DNA of 64,000 nt, from contig NZ_BMVV01000031.1 of the NCBI RefSeq assembly GCF_014650895.1, positions 18,157 to 82,156 of the forward strand, in the 5' to 3' direction. A program made the translations under genes and the position numbers. This stretch comes from Streptomyces omiyaensis. GTDB taxonomy: Bacteria; Actinomycetota; Actinomycetes; Streptomycetales; Streptomycetaceae. The notes beneath the pieces were generated by a model. It was not told where the DNA came from. It ran no database searches and worked only from the letters and a program-made list of their open reading frames with translations. Positions 18,080 to 26,813 of the stretch are shown here, piece after piece (position 1 is the first letter of the stretch; each line of letters opens with the position of its first letter).

Positions 18080-18875
18080 GATGGCGGGCTCCTTCTTCGA
18101 GATGCGCGCGCCCGACTCCCGCGAGCGCGCGTCGGCCTGGTGAGTCAGCGATGCGTCAAGAACGGCCGCAACTGTACCCAGAGACCTGAGCCGGACCCGG
18201 CACCCCATGCGGCCATGCCGTCCTCGGCCTACCGCGGCCGGGCGGTGCGGGAGCGGTTACGCTCCTGGTGCGTACCCGTCCGGCCGGTCGCCCACGAACG
18301 GCGACGGATCGACACGACGCCCGGGCCGACCGGCGTGGTCGTCGGCAGGGCCTTCGACGGGGTCTCCCTCGCGACCCTGGCATCAAGGGCGCGCAAAGAC
18401 TGCCCGGGTCCGGCAGTGCACACAGATCCGGTTCACGCGACGATGCCGCCCGTGACACAACCGGCCAGACAATCGGGGAAGGGTGGGGCGGGCCTGGTTT
18501 CCCGACCTCGTCACCGCAAGTCCGGTGCCGGAGGTCCTGGCCTCGATCGCCGTCGGGGGCCGGAGCGGCTGTCTTCGGTCGCGGGGAGGGCTGGACGGGC
18601 TTCTGCACTTGTGATCGCCGGACTCGTTTCGGCTCTCGGCTTGTGGGCTTGCAACACGCTTCAGGAACAGTCGCGTTGTGCGCATCGGCCCACACCGTCG
18701 CACCTCGGCTCCCCTCTGTCCCGAAGCAGCGCTGATCGTCCTCCTGTGCCTGGCCGGAGGACTCTTGCTCTCGGGCGACTCGGGACTCGAGGCCCTGTGC
18801 GCACCAGCCGTCGAACGGCGGCGCGCCGGAGTGGATGATCACACGGACACGAATCGACATCACGGGGGTGGGGAC
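18080..18875. other. Divergent intergenic region of about 800 bp
   Basis: The leftward TrkH/TrkA unit and the rightward double-RCK gene start from opposite ends. The open frame upstream of 18876 continues back to 18678 and contains a hydrophobic run. It lacks a ribosome site and its codon pattern is irregular, so I read it as noncoding. No RNA gene, clear palindrome or terminator was found. Size and random-looking sequence suggest erosion of former genes. Confidence 0.35.
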
Positions 18876-20786
18876 ATGGTCGCGGTGCCGGGTCAGGGAC
18901 GACGGCCGTCGAGTGCCGTCGGGCACATGGTGGTCTGTGGTGACGACGGCCTCGCGCGCCGGCTCGCGGTGGAGCTGCGCGAGGTGTACCGGCGACGCGT
19001 GGTCCTCATGGTCCCCGCCGAGGAGGCCGGGGAGCCGACGGCCGGTCGAAGCACGGCAGAGCCCCACATCGTGAGCAGTGCCGCCATCCCTCCCGTACAG
19101 GTGGAAACCGCCCCCTCCCCCACGACAGCGGCACTTCTCCGTGCCGGCGTGGACGGGGCCTCCTCGCTGGCCCTGCTGTACGAGGACGACGAGACGAACC
19201 TCCGGGCCGCGCTCACCGCGCGTCGGCTCAACCCGGGACTGCGCCTGGTCGTCCGGATGTACAACCGCAAGCTCGGCCATCACTTGGAAGAACTGCTCGA
19301 CCAGGCCGCACTCGTGGCCGCGTCCGGCGGCGACCGCACCGTCCTCGACGCGTCCACGACCGTCCTTTCCGACGCGGACACCGCCGCGCCCGCGCTCGTG
19401 GCCACCGCCGTCGCCGACACCCACAGGATCGTCCAGGCTGACGGACTGCTGCTGCGCGCCGCCGAACGGCCTGTGCCCCGCCGGGGTGAGATACCCGACC
19501 CGGGCCTGTGCACGCTGGCCCTGCTCTCCTCCACCACCAGCGACCCGGTCGGCAGCGAGGGCTCGGACGCGAGCGGCGCGCGGGGGCCGGAGCTGCTGCC
19601 CGACGACCGGGCCGTCCAGGGATCGGCAGGCCGTGGCACCGTCGTCCTCGAAGCCGTCCGGCGAGCGGGGCCCGCCCTGCCGCCGCGTCGGCTCGCCCGG
19701 CGCGGCGCCCCGCTCGGCGAGGTGTTCTCCGCCCGCCTGCGCTGGTCGCTCGCCGGGATCGTGGCCGCGGTGCTGGCCCTCACGGCCACCACGGCGGCGC
19801 TGACCGACGCCGACCCCGTGCACGCCGCGTACCTCACCTTGCTCGACCTGTTCTCGATCAACGACCCCGCCCTGGAGGACTCCCCCACCCGCCAGGTCCT
19901 CCAGCTGCTCTCCGGCCTGGTCGGTCTCGCCCTGCTCCCTCTCCTCGTCGCCGGCGGCCTGGAGGCGCTGGGCACGTTCCGCGCGACCGGCGCGCTGCGA
20001 CGCCCGCCGCAGGGGCTGTCGGGGCACATCGTGCTTCTCGGCCTGGGCAAGATCGGCGCCCGTGTCCTCGCGCGGCTGCGGGAGCTCGACATCCCCGTCG
20101 TCTGCGTCGAGCAGGACCCCGATGCCCGCGGCATCCCGCTCGCACGCGATCTGGGAGTCCCCGTGGTCCTCGGGGACGTGACGGAGGACGGCGTGCTCGA
20201 CGCGGCCCGAGTCCATCGGGCCGACGCCCTGCTCGCCCTGACCAGCTCCGACACCACCAACCTGGAGGCGACCCTCGCTGCCCGCGGCATCAAGAACGAC
20301 CTCCGCGTCGCACTGCGGCTGTACGACGACGACTTCGCCGCCGCCGTCTACCGCACCCTGCGCTCCGCCCACCCGGACGCCGTCACCCGCAGTCGCAGCG
20401 TCACGCACCTCGCCGCCCCCGCGTTCGCGGGTGCCATGATGGGGCGTCAGGTCCTCGGCGCGATCTCGGTGGAACGCAAGGTCCTCCTCTTCGCCGCCCT
20501 CCTCGTCGCCGGACACCCCGAGCTCGAAGGCCGTACCGTCGCCGAGGCCTTCCGCCCCGGCGCCTGGCGCGTCCTCGCCCTCGACACCGCAGGGCCCGAA
20601 TCCCGCTCTCCCGACCTCGCCAACACCGGTCACGACGGTGACCACCAGTCCCTCCTCTGGGACCTCCACCCCGGCCACGTCCTCCACCCCGCCGACCGTG
20701 TCGTGGTCGCCGCCACCCGCCGAGGGCTGGCCGAACTGCTCGGGGACTCGCCGGACGGCCGCTCGGCGGCCACCGGGGCACGGTAG
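18876..20786 (+). CDS. Membrane protein with two RCK/TrkA-N domains (potassium-channel-like)
   Basis: This 636-residue protein has an N-terminal Rossmann/RCK domain (about 15-190, starting MVVCGDDGLARRLAVEL). Two membrane helices follow (about 295-320 and 345-370), separated by a pore-helix-like loop AAYLTLLDLFSIND. A second RCK domain begins with GHIVLLGLGKIGARVLARL near 385 and has a TrkA-C-like end. The layout recalls RCK-gated K+ channels such as CASTOR or two-helix channels. However, the loop has no TVGYG filter, so ion conduction is doubtful. The ATG at 18876 follows GGGGGTGGGG. It may sense nucleotides at the membrane next to the Trk genes. Confidence 0.75.
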   Translation: MVAVPGQGRRPSSAVGHMVVCGDDGLARRLAVELREVYRRRVVLMVPAEEAGEPTAGRSTAEPHIVSSAAIPPVQVETAPSPTTAALLRAGVDGASSLALLYEDDETNLRAALTARRLNPGLRLVVRMYNRKLGHHLEELLDQAALVAASGGDRTVLDASTTVLSDADTAAPALVATAVADTHRIVQADGLLLRAAERPVPRRGEIPDPGLCTLALLSSTTSDPVGSEGSDASGARGPELLPDDRAVQGSAGRGTVVLEAVRRAGPALPPRRLARRGAPLGEVFSARLRWSLAGIVAAVLALTATTAALTDADPVHAAYLTLLDLFSINDPALEDSPTRQVLQLLSGLVGLALLPLLVAGGLEALGTFRATGALRRPPQGLSGHIVLLGLGKIGARVLARLRELDIPVVCVEQDPDARGIPLARDLGVPVVLGDVTEDGVLDAARVHRADALLALTSSDTTNLEATLAARGIKNDLRVALRLYDDDFAAAVYRTLRSAHPDAVTRSRSVTHLAAPAFAGAMMGRQVLGAISVERKVLLFAALLVAGHPELEGRTVAEAFRPGAWRVLALDTAGPESRSPDLANTGHDGDHQSLLWDLHPGHVLHPADRVVVAATRRGLAELLGDSPDGRSAATGAR

Positions 20787-21017
20787 CGGCGCGTAGGAAC
20801 GTCACCGCATCCCTCGGCGTCCGCCACCTGCGAAGCCCGGCGCGGCAGCGAGCTCACGACCACCGGAATCCCGCGGCGACCCCCAACTCCAGCCGCTGCG
20901 GGACGCCCACCCCGGATACGCACTCCGGCCACAGGGCCCCGTCGTCAGAGCCACGACCCGACGCGCCCACGCCGAAGCCTCCCTGCCGGTGCCACGCCGC
21001 GTTCAGGAGGCTCAGGG

Positions 21018-21788
21018 TCAGCTGCTGAGATCGCGGCTGTCGAAGCGCGCCAGGCCCACGAGGACGAAGACCGCCGAGGCGAGGACCAGCACAGCTCCGT
21101 CGCCCCATTGGAAGCCGTTCTTCAGGGGTTCGCCTCCGATGTAGTAGTGGAACGGCGAGAGGTAGGCGAGCCAGTCGACCCCGATCTGTGTGGCGAAGGT
21201 ACCGGCCATGTACGAAAGGACTCCGACAGCGGCGCTGACCACCAGGACGACGGCACGACGGCCCACAGCGGCACCGATGCCCAGGGCGAGTGCTCCGAAG
21301 GCGCTGGCGAGAAGGGCCAGGTTGAGGCACTGGGCGAGGAACTCGACCGGGGTGACGTCGGTCAGTTCGGCGCTGTTCCGCACGGCGAGGATCGCGAGCC
21401 AGACGAGGGTCGCGATGCCGAAGGCGCCGGCCACCAGAGCGGCGAATCTCTGCAGGGCGAACCGGGTCCGGGTGAGAGGGTGTGCGAGCAGCAGGTCCAG
21501 ATGCCCGGACTCCTCGTCGCCCGCGATGGCGCGGGAGCCCGTGGCCACACCGTAGGCCATCGCGAGGAGGGGGACGATCACTCCGAAGACGGTGGCTTGC
21601 AGGTATCCCGCGGCTGTCCCGTCGACGTGGAGGCTCTCACGGAGCGCCTCGGGAATGCTTGCGGTGTTCTGTCGCTGCGAGGGGTAGGTGCTCGCGTAGG
21701 CCATGCCGACCAGGGCTGTGCCGACGGCCCAGCCGGTCAGACTCCGTCGGCTGTCGGACAGGGTTCTGACGAAGACTGCGGCGCTCAT
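21018..21788 (-). CDS. ABC-2 type exporter permease
   Basis: This 256-residue protein has six predicted membrane helices, starting FVRTLSDSRRSLTGWAVGTA. It contains the ABC-2 permease pattern DEESGHLDLLLAHPLTRTRF between helices 2 and 3. It pairs with the ATP-binding gene 50 bp upstream in the same direction. Substrate is unknown; such systems export drugs, lipids or peptides. The linked MarR/GbsR-like regulator suggests inducible export. Confidence 0.85.
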   Translation of the reverse strand: MSAAVFVRTLSDSRRSLTGWAVGTALVGMAYASTYPSQRQNTASIPEALRESLHVDGTAAGYLQATVFGVIVPLLAMAYGVATGSRAIAGDEESGHLDLLLAHPLTRTRFALQRFAALVAGAFGIATLVWLAILAVRNSAELTDVTPVEFLAQCLNLALLASAFGALALGIGAAVGRRAVVLVVSAAVGVLSYMAGTFATQIGVDWLAYLSPFHYYIGGEPLKNGFQWGDGAVLVLASAVFVLVGLARFDSRDLSS

Positions 21789-21838
21789 CAGGCGCTCCTT
21801 CCGTTGCAGGTGCGTGGCGTCGTTCGCATGACGGCGGA

Positions 21839-22768
21839 TCAGGCGACGCGTCCCGACCCTGTGCGCGGTGCGGCCTCGGCGCCCTCGTAGTAGGCGTGGA
21901 AGAGGTCCTCGAGTGCGGGCTCGGTGGCGCGCAGGCTCGTGACGGTGTAGCGGGAGAGCGCCTTGATCAGCGCGTCGGGACTTCCGGCGATCCGGCCGCT
22001 GAGCGTCCTGCACGTCTCGTCCAGTCCGAGGCTGATCGCACCGGGCAGATCCGAGAAGGCGGTCACGGGAACGCTCGTCCCGAAGGTGACCACGACGTCT
22101 CGGACCGTGTCCGCGCGGAGGCCGGCCACCGTGTCGATGGCCACCAGCCGCCCGTCGCGGATGATGCCGACCCGGTGGGCGACGGCCTCGACCTCGCTCA
22201 TGATGTGGCTGGACATGAAGACCGTCCGGCCGTCGAGGGCCGTCTCGGCCACCATGTCGAGAAAGGTCTGCTGGGCCAGGGGGTCGAGGCCGGACGTGGG
22301 CTCGTCGAGGATGAGCACCTCAGGTGCGTGCATGAACGCCTGCACCAGGCCGACTTTCTGCCGGTTGCCCTTCGACAGCTTCTTGATCTTCGACGTCTGA
22401 TCCAGGCCCAGCCGGTCGGCGAGATCGTCGATCCGCGGTGCGGGGACGCCGCCGCGCAGCGCGGCCAGGAAACGCAGGTAGCTGCGTACGTTCTGCCGGC
22501 CGTCGCACACGAAGTCTCCGGCGAGGTAGCCCACTCGGCGGCGCAGCTCGACACCCTCGCCCCGGGGGTCCAGCCCCAGGACGGTGGCGTTGCCCGCGGT
22601 GGGACGGATGAGGTCGAGGAGCAGCCGGATGGTGGTGGACTTCCCCGCGCCGTTGGGGCCGAGGAAGCCGAACACCTCGCCCTGGAACACGTCCAGGGTG
22701 AGGCCCGCCAGACCTCGACGGGAGTCGTACGTCTTGGTGAGCTCGCGGAGCTCGATCACTTTCTCCAT
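21839..22768 (-). CDS. ABC exporter ATP-binding protein
   Basis: This 309-residue ATPase has Walker A GPNGAGKST (about residue 38), signature LSKGNRQKVGL, Walker B VLILDEPTSGLDP and the switch His in MSSHIMSE. The last 90 residues form the extra domain common in DrrA/CcmA-like exporters. The ATG at 22768 opens a two-gene unit with the permease. It is divergent from the regulator at 22863 across a 94-bp AT-rich promoter region containing a palindrome. Confidence 0.92.
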   Translation of the reverse strand: MEKVIELRELTKTYDSRRGLAGLTLDVFQGEVFGFLGPNGAGKSTTIRLLLDLIRPTAGNATVLGLDPRGEGVELRRRVGYLAGDFVCDGRQNVRSYLRFLAALRGGVPAPRIDDLADRLGLDQTSKIKKLSKGNRQKVGLVQAFMHAPEVLILDEPTSGLDPLAQQTFLDMVAETALDGRTVFMSSHIMSEVEAVAHRVGIIRDGRLVAIDTVAGLRADTVRDVVVTFGTSVPVTAFSDLPGAISLGLDETCRTLSGRIAGSPDALIKALSRYTVTSLRATEPALEDLFHAYYEGAEAAPRTGSGRVA

Positions 22769-22790
22769 GCCTGGAACGTAGCCCACTTTC

Positions 22791-22842
22791 AGATATCTTT
22801 GAATATTCCGAGAGTCAAGAGATTTCTGTGTGGTAGAAATCT
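22791..22842. promoter_or_regulatory. Divergent promoter region with operator palindrome
   Basis: AGATTTCT (22820-22827) and AGAAATCT (22835-22842) form a perfect 8-bp inverted repeat with a 7-nt spacer. A further AGATATCT palindrome lies at 22791-22798. The stretch is strikingly AT-rich for this genome. It lies between the ABC exporter and the regulator, so it is the best candidate binding site for that regulator, controlling both directions. Confidence 0.6.
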
Positions 22843-22862
22843 TCCTGATGAGGAGGTCTGGC

Positions 22863-23357
22863 ATGGACAGCTTGGAAGACACGGACGCGAGGCTGCGTGA
22901 GTCCGCCGAGAAGCTGGCGCTGGCCCTGTCCCAGAGCGGTATGCAGAAGACCACGGCGCGCGTGATGACCGCGCTCCTCTTCAGCCAGCGGCAGACCATG
23001 ACCGCGGGTGACCTCTGCGACGCGTTGAAGATCAGCTCGGGGGCGGTGTCGGGAGCGGTCAACCAGCTCATCCCCACCGGCATGATCGAACGTGTCCCGG
23101 CTCCCGGGAGCCGCCGCGATCACTACCGCTTCCGCGAGCACGCCTGGGCCACACTGATGGGCAATCAGAACGCCCTGCTGGCCGGCATGTGCGCCGCCGC
23201 CGCCGAAGGCATCGAGATCGCGGGTCCCGAGAGCATCGCGGGCCACCGGCTTGACGAGATGCAGGACTTCTACGGGTTCATGCAGCACGAGATGGCCGCC
23301 TTGATCGAGACATGGCGGCAGCGGCGCGAGGCCCGGCCCGGAACGACTTCCGCCTGA
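22863..23357 (+). CDS. GbsR/MarR-type transcriptional regulator
   Basis: This 164-residue protein begins MDSLEDTDARLRESAEKLAL. A winged helix-turn-helix spans about 35-90 (MTAGDLCDALKISSGAVSGA followed by the wing VPAPGSRRDHYRF). A helical dimerisation tail follows. This is the GbsR/MarR-like architecture often found beside ABC exporters. The ATG at 22863 was chosen because AGGAGG lies 8 nt upstream. It is transcribed away from the exporter and probably represses it through the palindrome at 22820-22842. Confidence 0.8.
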   Translation: MDSLEDTDARLRESAEKLALALSQSGMQKTTARVMTALLFSQRQTMTAGDLCDALKISSGAVSGAVNQLIPTGMIERVPAPGSRRDHYRFREHAWATLMGNQNALLAGMCAAAAEGIEIAGPESIAGHRLDEMQDFYGFMQHEMAALIETWRQRREARPGTTSA

Positions 23358-23569
23358 CTCGCCCCGCGACTCCCCCTGAAGCACCGGCGCACACGAGCCG
23401 GACGTGCGGCACAGCGCACGGAGGAGTGCGCGGGTCGGAGAGCGGCCCGCACGGTCACCGGTGAGAAGCCGGCGTTCTTCCGACACTGCGCAGCAGCGCA
23501 CGGCCGGACCCCGCCGGCCATGCTTCCCTGGGAGCCCGCGGCGGCACGACGGGAAGGAGAACCGGCAGG

Positions 23570-23583
23570 GGGCCGTTCGGCCC
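23570..23583. promoter_or_regulatory. DosR-like box upstream of CBS-response regulator unit
   Basis: GGGCCGTTCGGCCC is palindromic apart from its central TT and lies 56 bp before the CBS gene. Arms GGGCC/GGCCC are spaced by 4 bp, as GGGAC/GTCCC are in the mycobacterial DosR box. The response regulator gene follows the CBS gene by 51 bp, so this site may give autoregulation. Confidence 0.55.
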
Positions 23584-23639
23584 TCCCGTCTCGCCCCGGT
23601 CCGCGCGAACCTGGGAAGGGGCATCATCGAGGAGGGATC

Positions 23640-24284
23640 ATGGACTCCGCAGGCCCTGCGCCTCTCGTCGTCAGTGACGTGATGACCCACACCGCCGTGG
23701 CGATCGGCCGCGACGCTCCCTACAAGGAGATCGTGGCGCTCATGGACGAGTGGAAGGTGAGCGCCCTCCCCGTCCTGGAGGGGGAAGGGCGAGTGGTGGG
23801 GGTGGTCTCGGAGGCGGATCTGCTGCCGAAGGAGGCGTTCCGCGACACGGACCCCGGCCCCGAGAGGGACGAGGAGGCCACGAAGGCCGTCGCGGTGCGC
23901 GCGGGGGACCTCATGTCGAGTCCCGCCGTGACCGTTCACGCCGGCGCCTCCTTGGCCGAAGCCGCGCGGATCATGGCCCGCCGGAGGGTGAAGAGGCTCC
24001 CTGTCGTCAACGGGATCGGCATGCTGGAGGGGGTCGTCAGCAGGAGCGACCTGCTCAAGGTCTTCCTGCGGGAGGACGGCGAGATAGCGGCGGAGATCCG
24101 GCGGTCGGTCCTTGACGGGACAGGGTTCACCGGGCTGGACGTGACCGTGGCGGAAGGGGTCGCCACGCTGAGTGGCGCGCTCTCCGACCGTTCTCTGGTG
24201 CCGCTGCTGGCGCGCGCCGCCCGCGCCGTGGAGGGGGTCGTCGACGTCCGGATGGAACTGGGTGCCCATGACGGCGCTTCCTGA
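23640..24284 (+). CDS. CBS-pair / BON domain protein
   Basis: This 214-residue protein has two CBS domains: about 12-70 with KVSALPVLEGEGRVVGVVSE, and 90-145 with RRVKRLPVVNGIGMLEGVVS. A C-terminal BON-like domain follows (about 155-210, VTVAEGVATLSGALSDRSLV). CBS pairs bind adenine nucleotides; BON domains bind membranes or proteins. It is like Hrp1 of the mycobacterial dormancy regulon with a BON domain added. ATG at 23640 follows GAGGAGGGATC. It precedes the response regulator gene in the same direction and probably shares its promoter. Confidence 0.88.
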   Translation: MDSAGPAPLVVSDVMTHTAVAIGRDAPYKEIVALMDEWKVSALPVLEGEGRVVGVVSEADLLPKEAFRDTDPGPERDEEATKAVAVRAGDLMSSPAVTVHAGASLAEAARIMARRRVKRLPVVNGIGMLEGVVSRSDLLKVFLREDGEIAAEIRRSVLDGTGFTGLDVTVAEGVATLSGALSDRSLVPLLARAARAVEGVVDVRMELGAHDGAS

Positions 24285-24335
24285 CGGACAATCCTTGTGG
24301 GGGCGGGTGGACAGCCGCTGAGGACAGGGGTCGCC

Positions 24336-25022
24336 ATGACCGAGATGCCGGCAGCCGGGAAACCGACGCGGGTCTTCCTGGTGGACGATCACGAGGTCGT
24401 CCGCCGGGGACTGCGCGACCTGATCGACGACGAGCCCGACCTGCGGGTCGTCGGGGAAGCCTCCACGGCCGACCAGGCCCTGGCCCGGGGGCCCGCGCTG
24501 CGCCCGGACGTGGCGGTCCTCGACGTACGGCTGCCCGACGGCGACGGGATCGCCGTGTGCCGGGAGCTGCGGTCGCGGATGCCGGAGCTGGCGTGCCTGA
24601 TGCTGACCTCGTTCGACGACGAGGACGCCCTGCTCGACGCGATCATGGCCGGGGCTTCGGGGTACGTCCTCAAGCAGATCAAGGGGTCCGATCTCGTGTC
24701 GGCCGTACGGACCGTGGCGACGGGGCAGTCGATGCTCGACCCGGCCACCACGGCCCGGCTGATGCGTTCGCTGCGGGATCCGGAGGCGGCGCAGCCGCCG
24801 GAGGACGAGCGGCTCGCCGCGCTGTCCGAACGTGAGCGGTCCGTGCTGGAGCTGATCGGCGAAGGACTCACCAACCGGCAGATCGCCAAGCGGCTCTATC
24901 TGTCGGAGAAGACGGTGAAGAACCACATCTCCCGGCTGCTCGGCAAGCTGGGGGTGGAGCGACGGGTCCAGGCGGCGGTGATCGCCGCGCAGGCCCATGA
25001 GCACGGGACGGGGAACGGTTAG
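24336..25022 (+). CDS. DosR/DevR-like NarL-family response regulator
   Basis: This 228-residue protein has a receiver domain with VFLVDDHEVVRRG and phosphoacceptor Asp63 (VLDVRLPDGDG). A LuxR/NarL-type DNA-binding domain follows. Its recognition helix, LSEKTVKNHISRLLGKLG followed by VERRVQAAV, closely matches the DosR helix with conserved Lys-Thr-Val-Lys-Asn. Best guess is the equivalent of S. coelicolor OsdR. The ATG at 24336 is preferred over one 13 codons upstream. Its stop overlaps that of the sensor kinase by 3 nt, so the pair converge. It probably binds the GGGCC-N4-GGCCC palindromes found across 23.5-55.6 kb. Confidence 0.88.
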   Translation: MTEMPAAGKPTRVFLVDDHEVVRRGLRDLIDDEPDLRVVGEASTADQALARGPALRPDVAVLDVRLPDGDGIAVCRELRSRMPELACLMLTSFDDEDALLDAIMAGASGYVLKQIKGSDLVSAVRTVATGQSMLDPATTARLMRSLRDPEAAQPPEDERLAALSERERSVLELIGEGLTNRQIAKRLYLSEKTVKNHISRLLGKLGVERRVQAAVIAAQAHEHGTGNG

Positions 25023-26764
25023 CTTTCCTGTCCGTCGTCCGGGGGGAGGGGGATGCGCCAGGTGAGGTGGGTTCCCCCGTCGGGTTCCGGCGGGGAGTGG
25101 ACGGCGAGGGAGCCCCCGAGGCGCTCGGCTCGCTCCGCGAGGTTGCGCAGTCCCCTGTCGGTCCGGTCCGACGGCAGGCCGACGCCGTCGTCGCTTACCG
25201 TCACCTCCAGGGTCCCGTCGTCCGCGAGCACGGCGACCTCAGTCCTGTGGGCACAAGCGTGGCGGGCGACGTTGGTGAGGGCTTCGCCGATCACGGCGAC
25301 CACGTCGTCGGCGATGTCGGCGGGCACGTCGGTGTCCAGCAAGCCCTCCATGCGGAGCGCGGGAGCGAAGCCGAGGGTGGCCGCGCCCGCATCGACCGCG
25401 GTGACGACGCGGCTCCTGAGCTTGGGTGCGGTGCCGGGGGTGTCGTGTTCCCGGAGGCCGAAGATGGTCGATCGGATGATCTTGATGGTGGCGTCGAGGT
25501 CGTCGATCGCCCTGGCCAGTCTGTCCACCGCCTCCGGATGCTCGATGAAGCGCCGGGCGCTCTGCAAGGTCATGCCGGTGGCGAAGAGGCGCTGGATCGC
25601 CAGGTCGTGCAGGTCGCGGGCGATGCGGTCGCGGTCCTCCAGCAGGGTGACCTGTTCGGCATCGCGGCGGCGGTCGGCCAGTTCCAGTGCCAGGGCCGCC
25701 TGACCCGCGAAGCCGGGGAGGGCGGCGGTGTCGGCGCTCAGGAAGGGCGTGCGCCCACTGTGCCGGGCGAGGATCAGGACACCGCTGAGGCGCTCCTTGG
25801 TGCCCACGGTGACCGCCACCGCCGGCCCGAAGCCCTTCCACCGTTCGGGCTGGACGGTCACCCGCGCGTCGCTGGAGACGTCGGTCACGGTGATCAGTCC
25901 GTCGGTCTCGGCGAGGGCGGCGGCCGCCAGGGTGCCCTCGCTGCTGGGCAGGACGACCCCACGGTGGGTGTCGGCCCCCGCACCTCGGGCCAGCGAGCCG
26001 CGGAGTTCGCCACCCGGGCCGACCAGGTAGAAGACGCCCATGTCCGCCTCGGCGATGTCCACGGCCTGTTCCAGCATCCCGTCCAGGACCTCCGTCTCCC
26101 CCGTACCGGAGAGCAGGGCGCTGGTGAAGTCGGAGCTCGCGGCGAGCCAGCGCTGCCTGCGCCTGCCCTCCTCGTACAGCCGGGCGTTCTCGATGGCGAT
26201 GCCCGCGGCCACGGCGAGCGTGGTGACGACGGCCTCGTCCTCGGCGTCGAAGTCGGCTCCGCCGCGCTTCTCGGTGAGGTAGAGGTTGCCGAAGACCTCG
26301 TCGCGGACCCGAATGGGGACACCGAGGAACGAGTGCATGGGCGGATGGTGGGCCGGGAAGCCGTACGAGGCCGGGTGCTCGGACAGTTCGGTGAGACGCA
26401 GCGGCTCGGGGTTGCGGATGAGTTCACCGAGGATGCCATGGCCGGAAGGCAGCGCACCGATCTGTGAGCGCAGGTCGTCGCCGATGCCGATGGGGAGGAA
26501 CTCCGACAGCCGCCGGTCCTCGCCGATGACGCCCAGGGCACCGTACTCGGCGTCGACCAGGGAGACGGCGGCCTCGACGATGCCGCGCAGCACCTGCGGC
26601 AGGTCCAGCTCCCGCCCCACCGAGATGACGGCCTCCAGGAGCCCCGTGAGGCGGTCCCTGGTACCCCGCACCTCGTCGATGCGGGCCTGGAGCTCGTCCA
26701 GCAGCTCGTCGAGCCGGAGCCTCGGCAGCCTGGCGTCCCCCGGTCCGGCACCTACCCGGCCCAT
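25019..26764 (-). CDS. DevS/DosT-like GAF sensor histidine kinase
   Basis: This 581-residue soluble kinase has GAF-A (about 45-190) and GAF-B (about 210-360). A HisKA_3 dimer domain follows with phosphoacceptor His386 in RIARDLHDLAIQRLF, then an ATPase domain with EALTNVARHA, DDGVGLPSD and RGLRNLAERA. The GAF-A motif ASYGFPAHHPPMHSFLGVP aligns His140 with His149 of M. tuberculosis DevS, the haem ligand. Haem-based O2/NO/CO or redox sensing is therefore likely. It is last in a leftward unit after two stress proteins and a P-type ATPase. It converges on its response regulator and should phosphorylate it. Equivalent of OsdK in S. coelicolor. Confidence 0.88.
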   Translation of the reverse strand: MGRVGAGPGDARLPRLRLDELLDELQARIDEVRGTRDRLTGLLEAVISVGRELDLPQVLRGIVEAAVSLVDAEYGALGVIGEDRRLSEFLPIGIGDDLRSQIGALPSGHGILGELIRNPEPLRLTELSEHPASYGFPAHHPPMHSFLGVPIRVRDEVFGNLYLTEKRGGADFDAEDEAVVTTLAVAAGIAIENARLYEEGRRRQRWLAASSDFTSALLSGTGETEVLDGMLEQAVDIAEADMGVFYLVGPGGELRGSLARGAGADTHRGVVLPSSEGTLAAAALAETDGLITVTDVSSDARVTVQPERWKGFGPAVAVTVGTKERLSGVLILARHSGRTPFLSADTAALPGFAGQAALALELADRRRDAEQVTLLEDRDRIARDLHDLAIQRLFATGMTLQSARRFIEHPEAVDRLARAIDDLDATIKIIRSTIFGLREHDTPGTAPKLRSRVVTAVDAGAATLGFAPALRMEGLLDTDVPADIADDVVAVIGEALTNVARHACAHRTEVAVLADDGTLEVTVSDDGVGLPSDRTDRGLRNLAERAERLGGSLAVHSPPEPDGGTHLTWRIPLPPDDGQES

Positions 26765-26813
26765 CGGAACCTCCGGTCACGTCCGGTGCGCACGGCGTCC
26801 GCCGTGCCCGGTT

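Noticed and set aside
18678..18875. Upstream extension of the double-RCK protein with a hydrophobic run
   Set aside because: No ribosome site at the upstream starts; a good site precedes the ATG at 18876, and the domain begins right after it.
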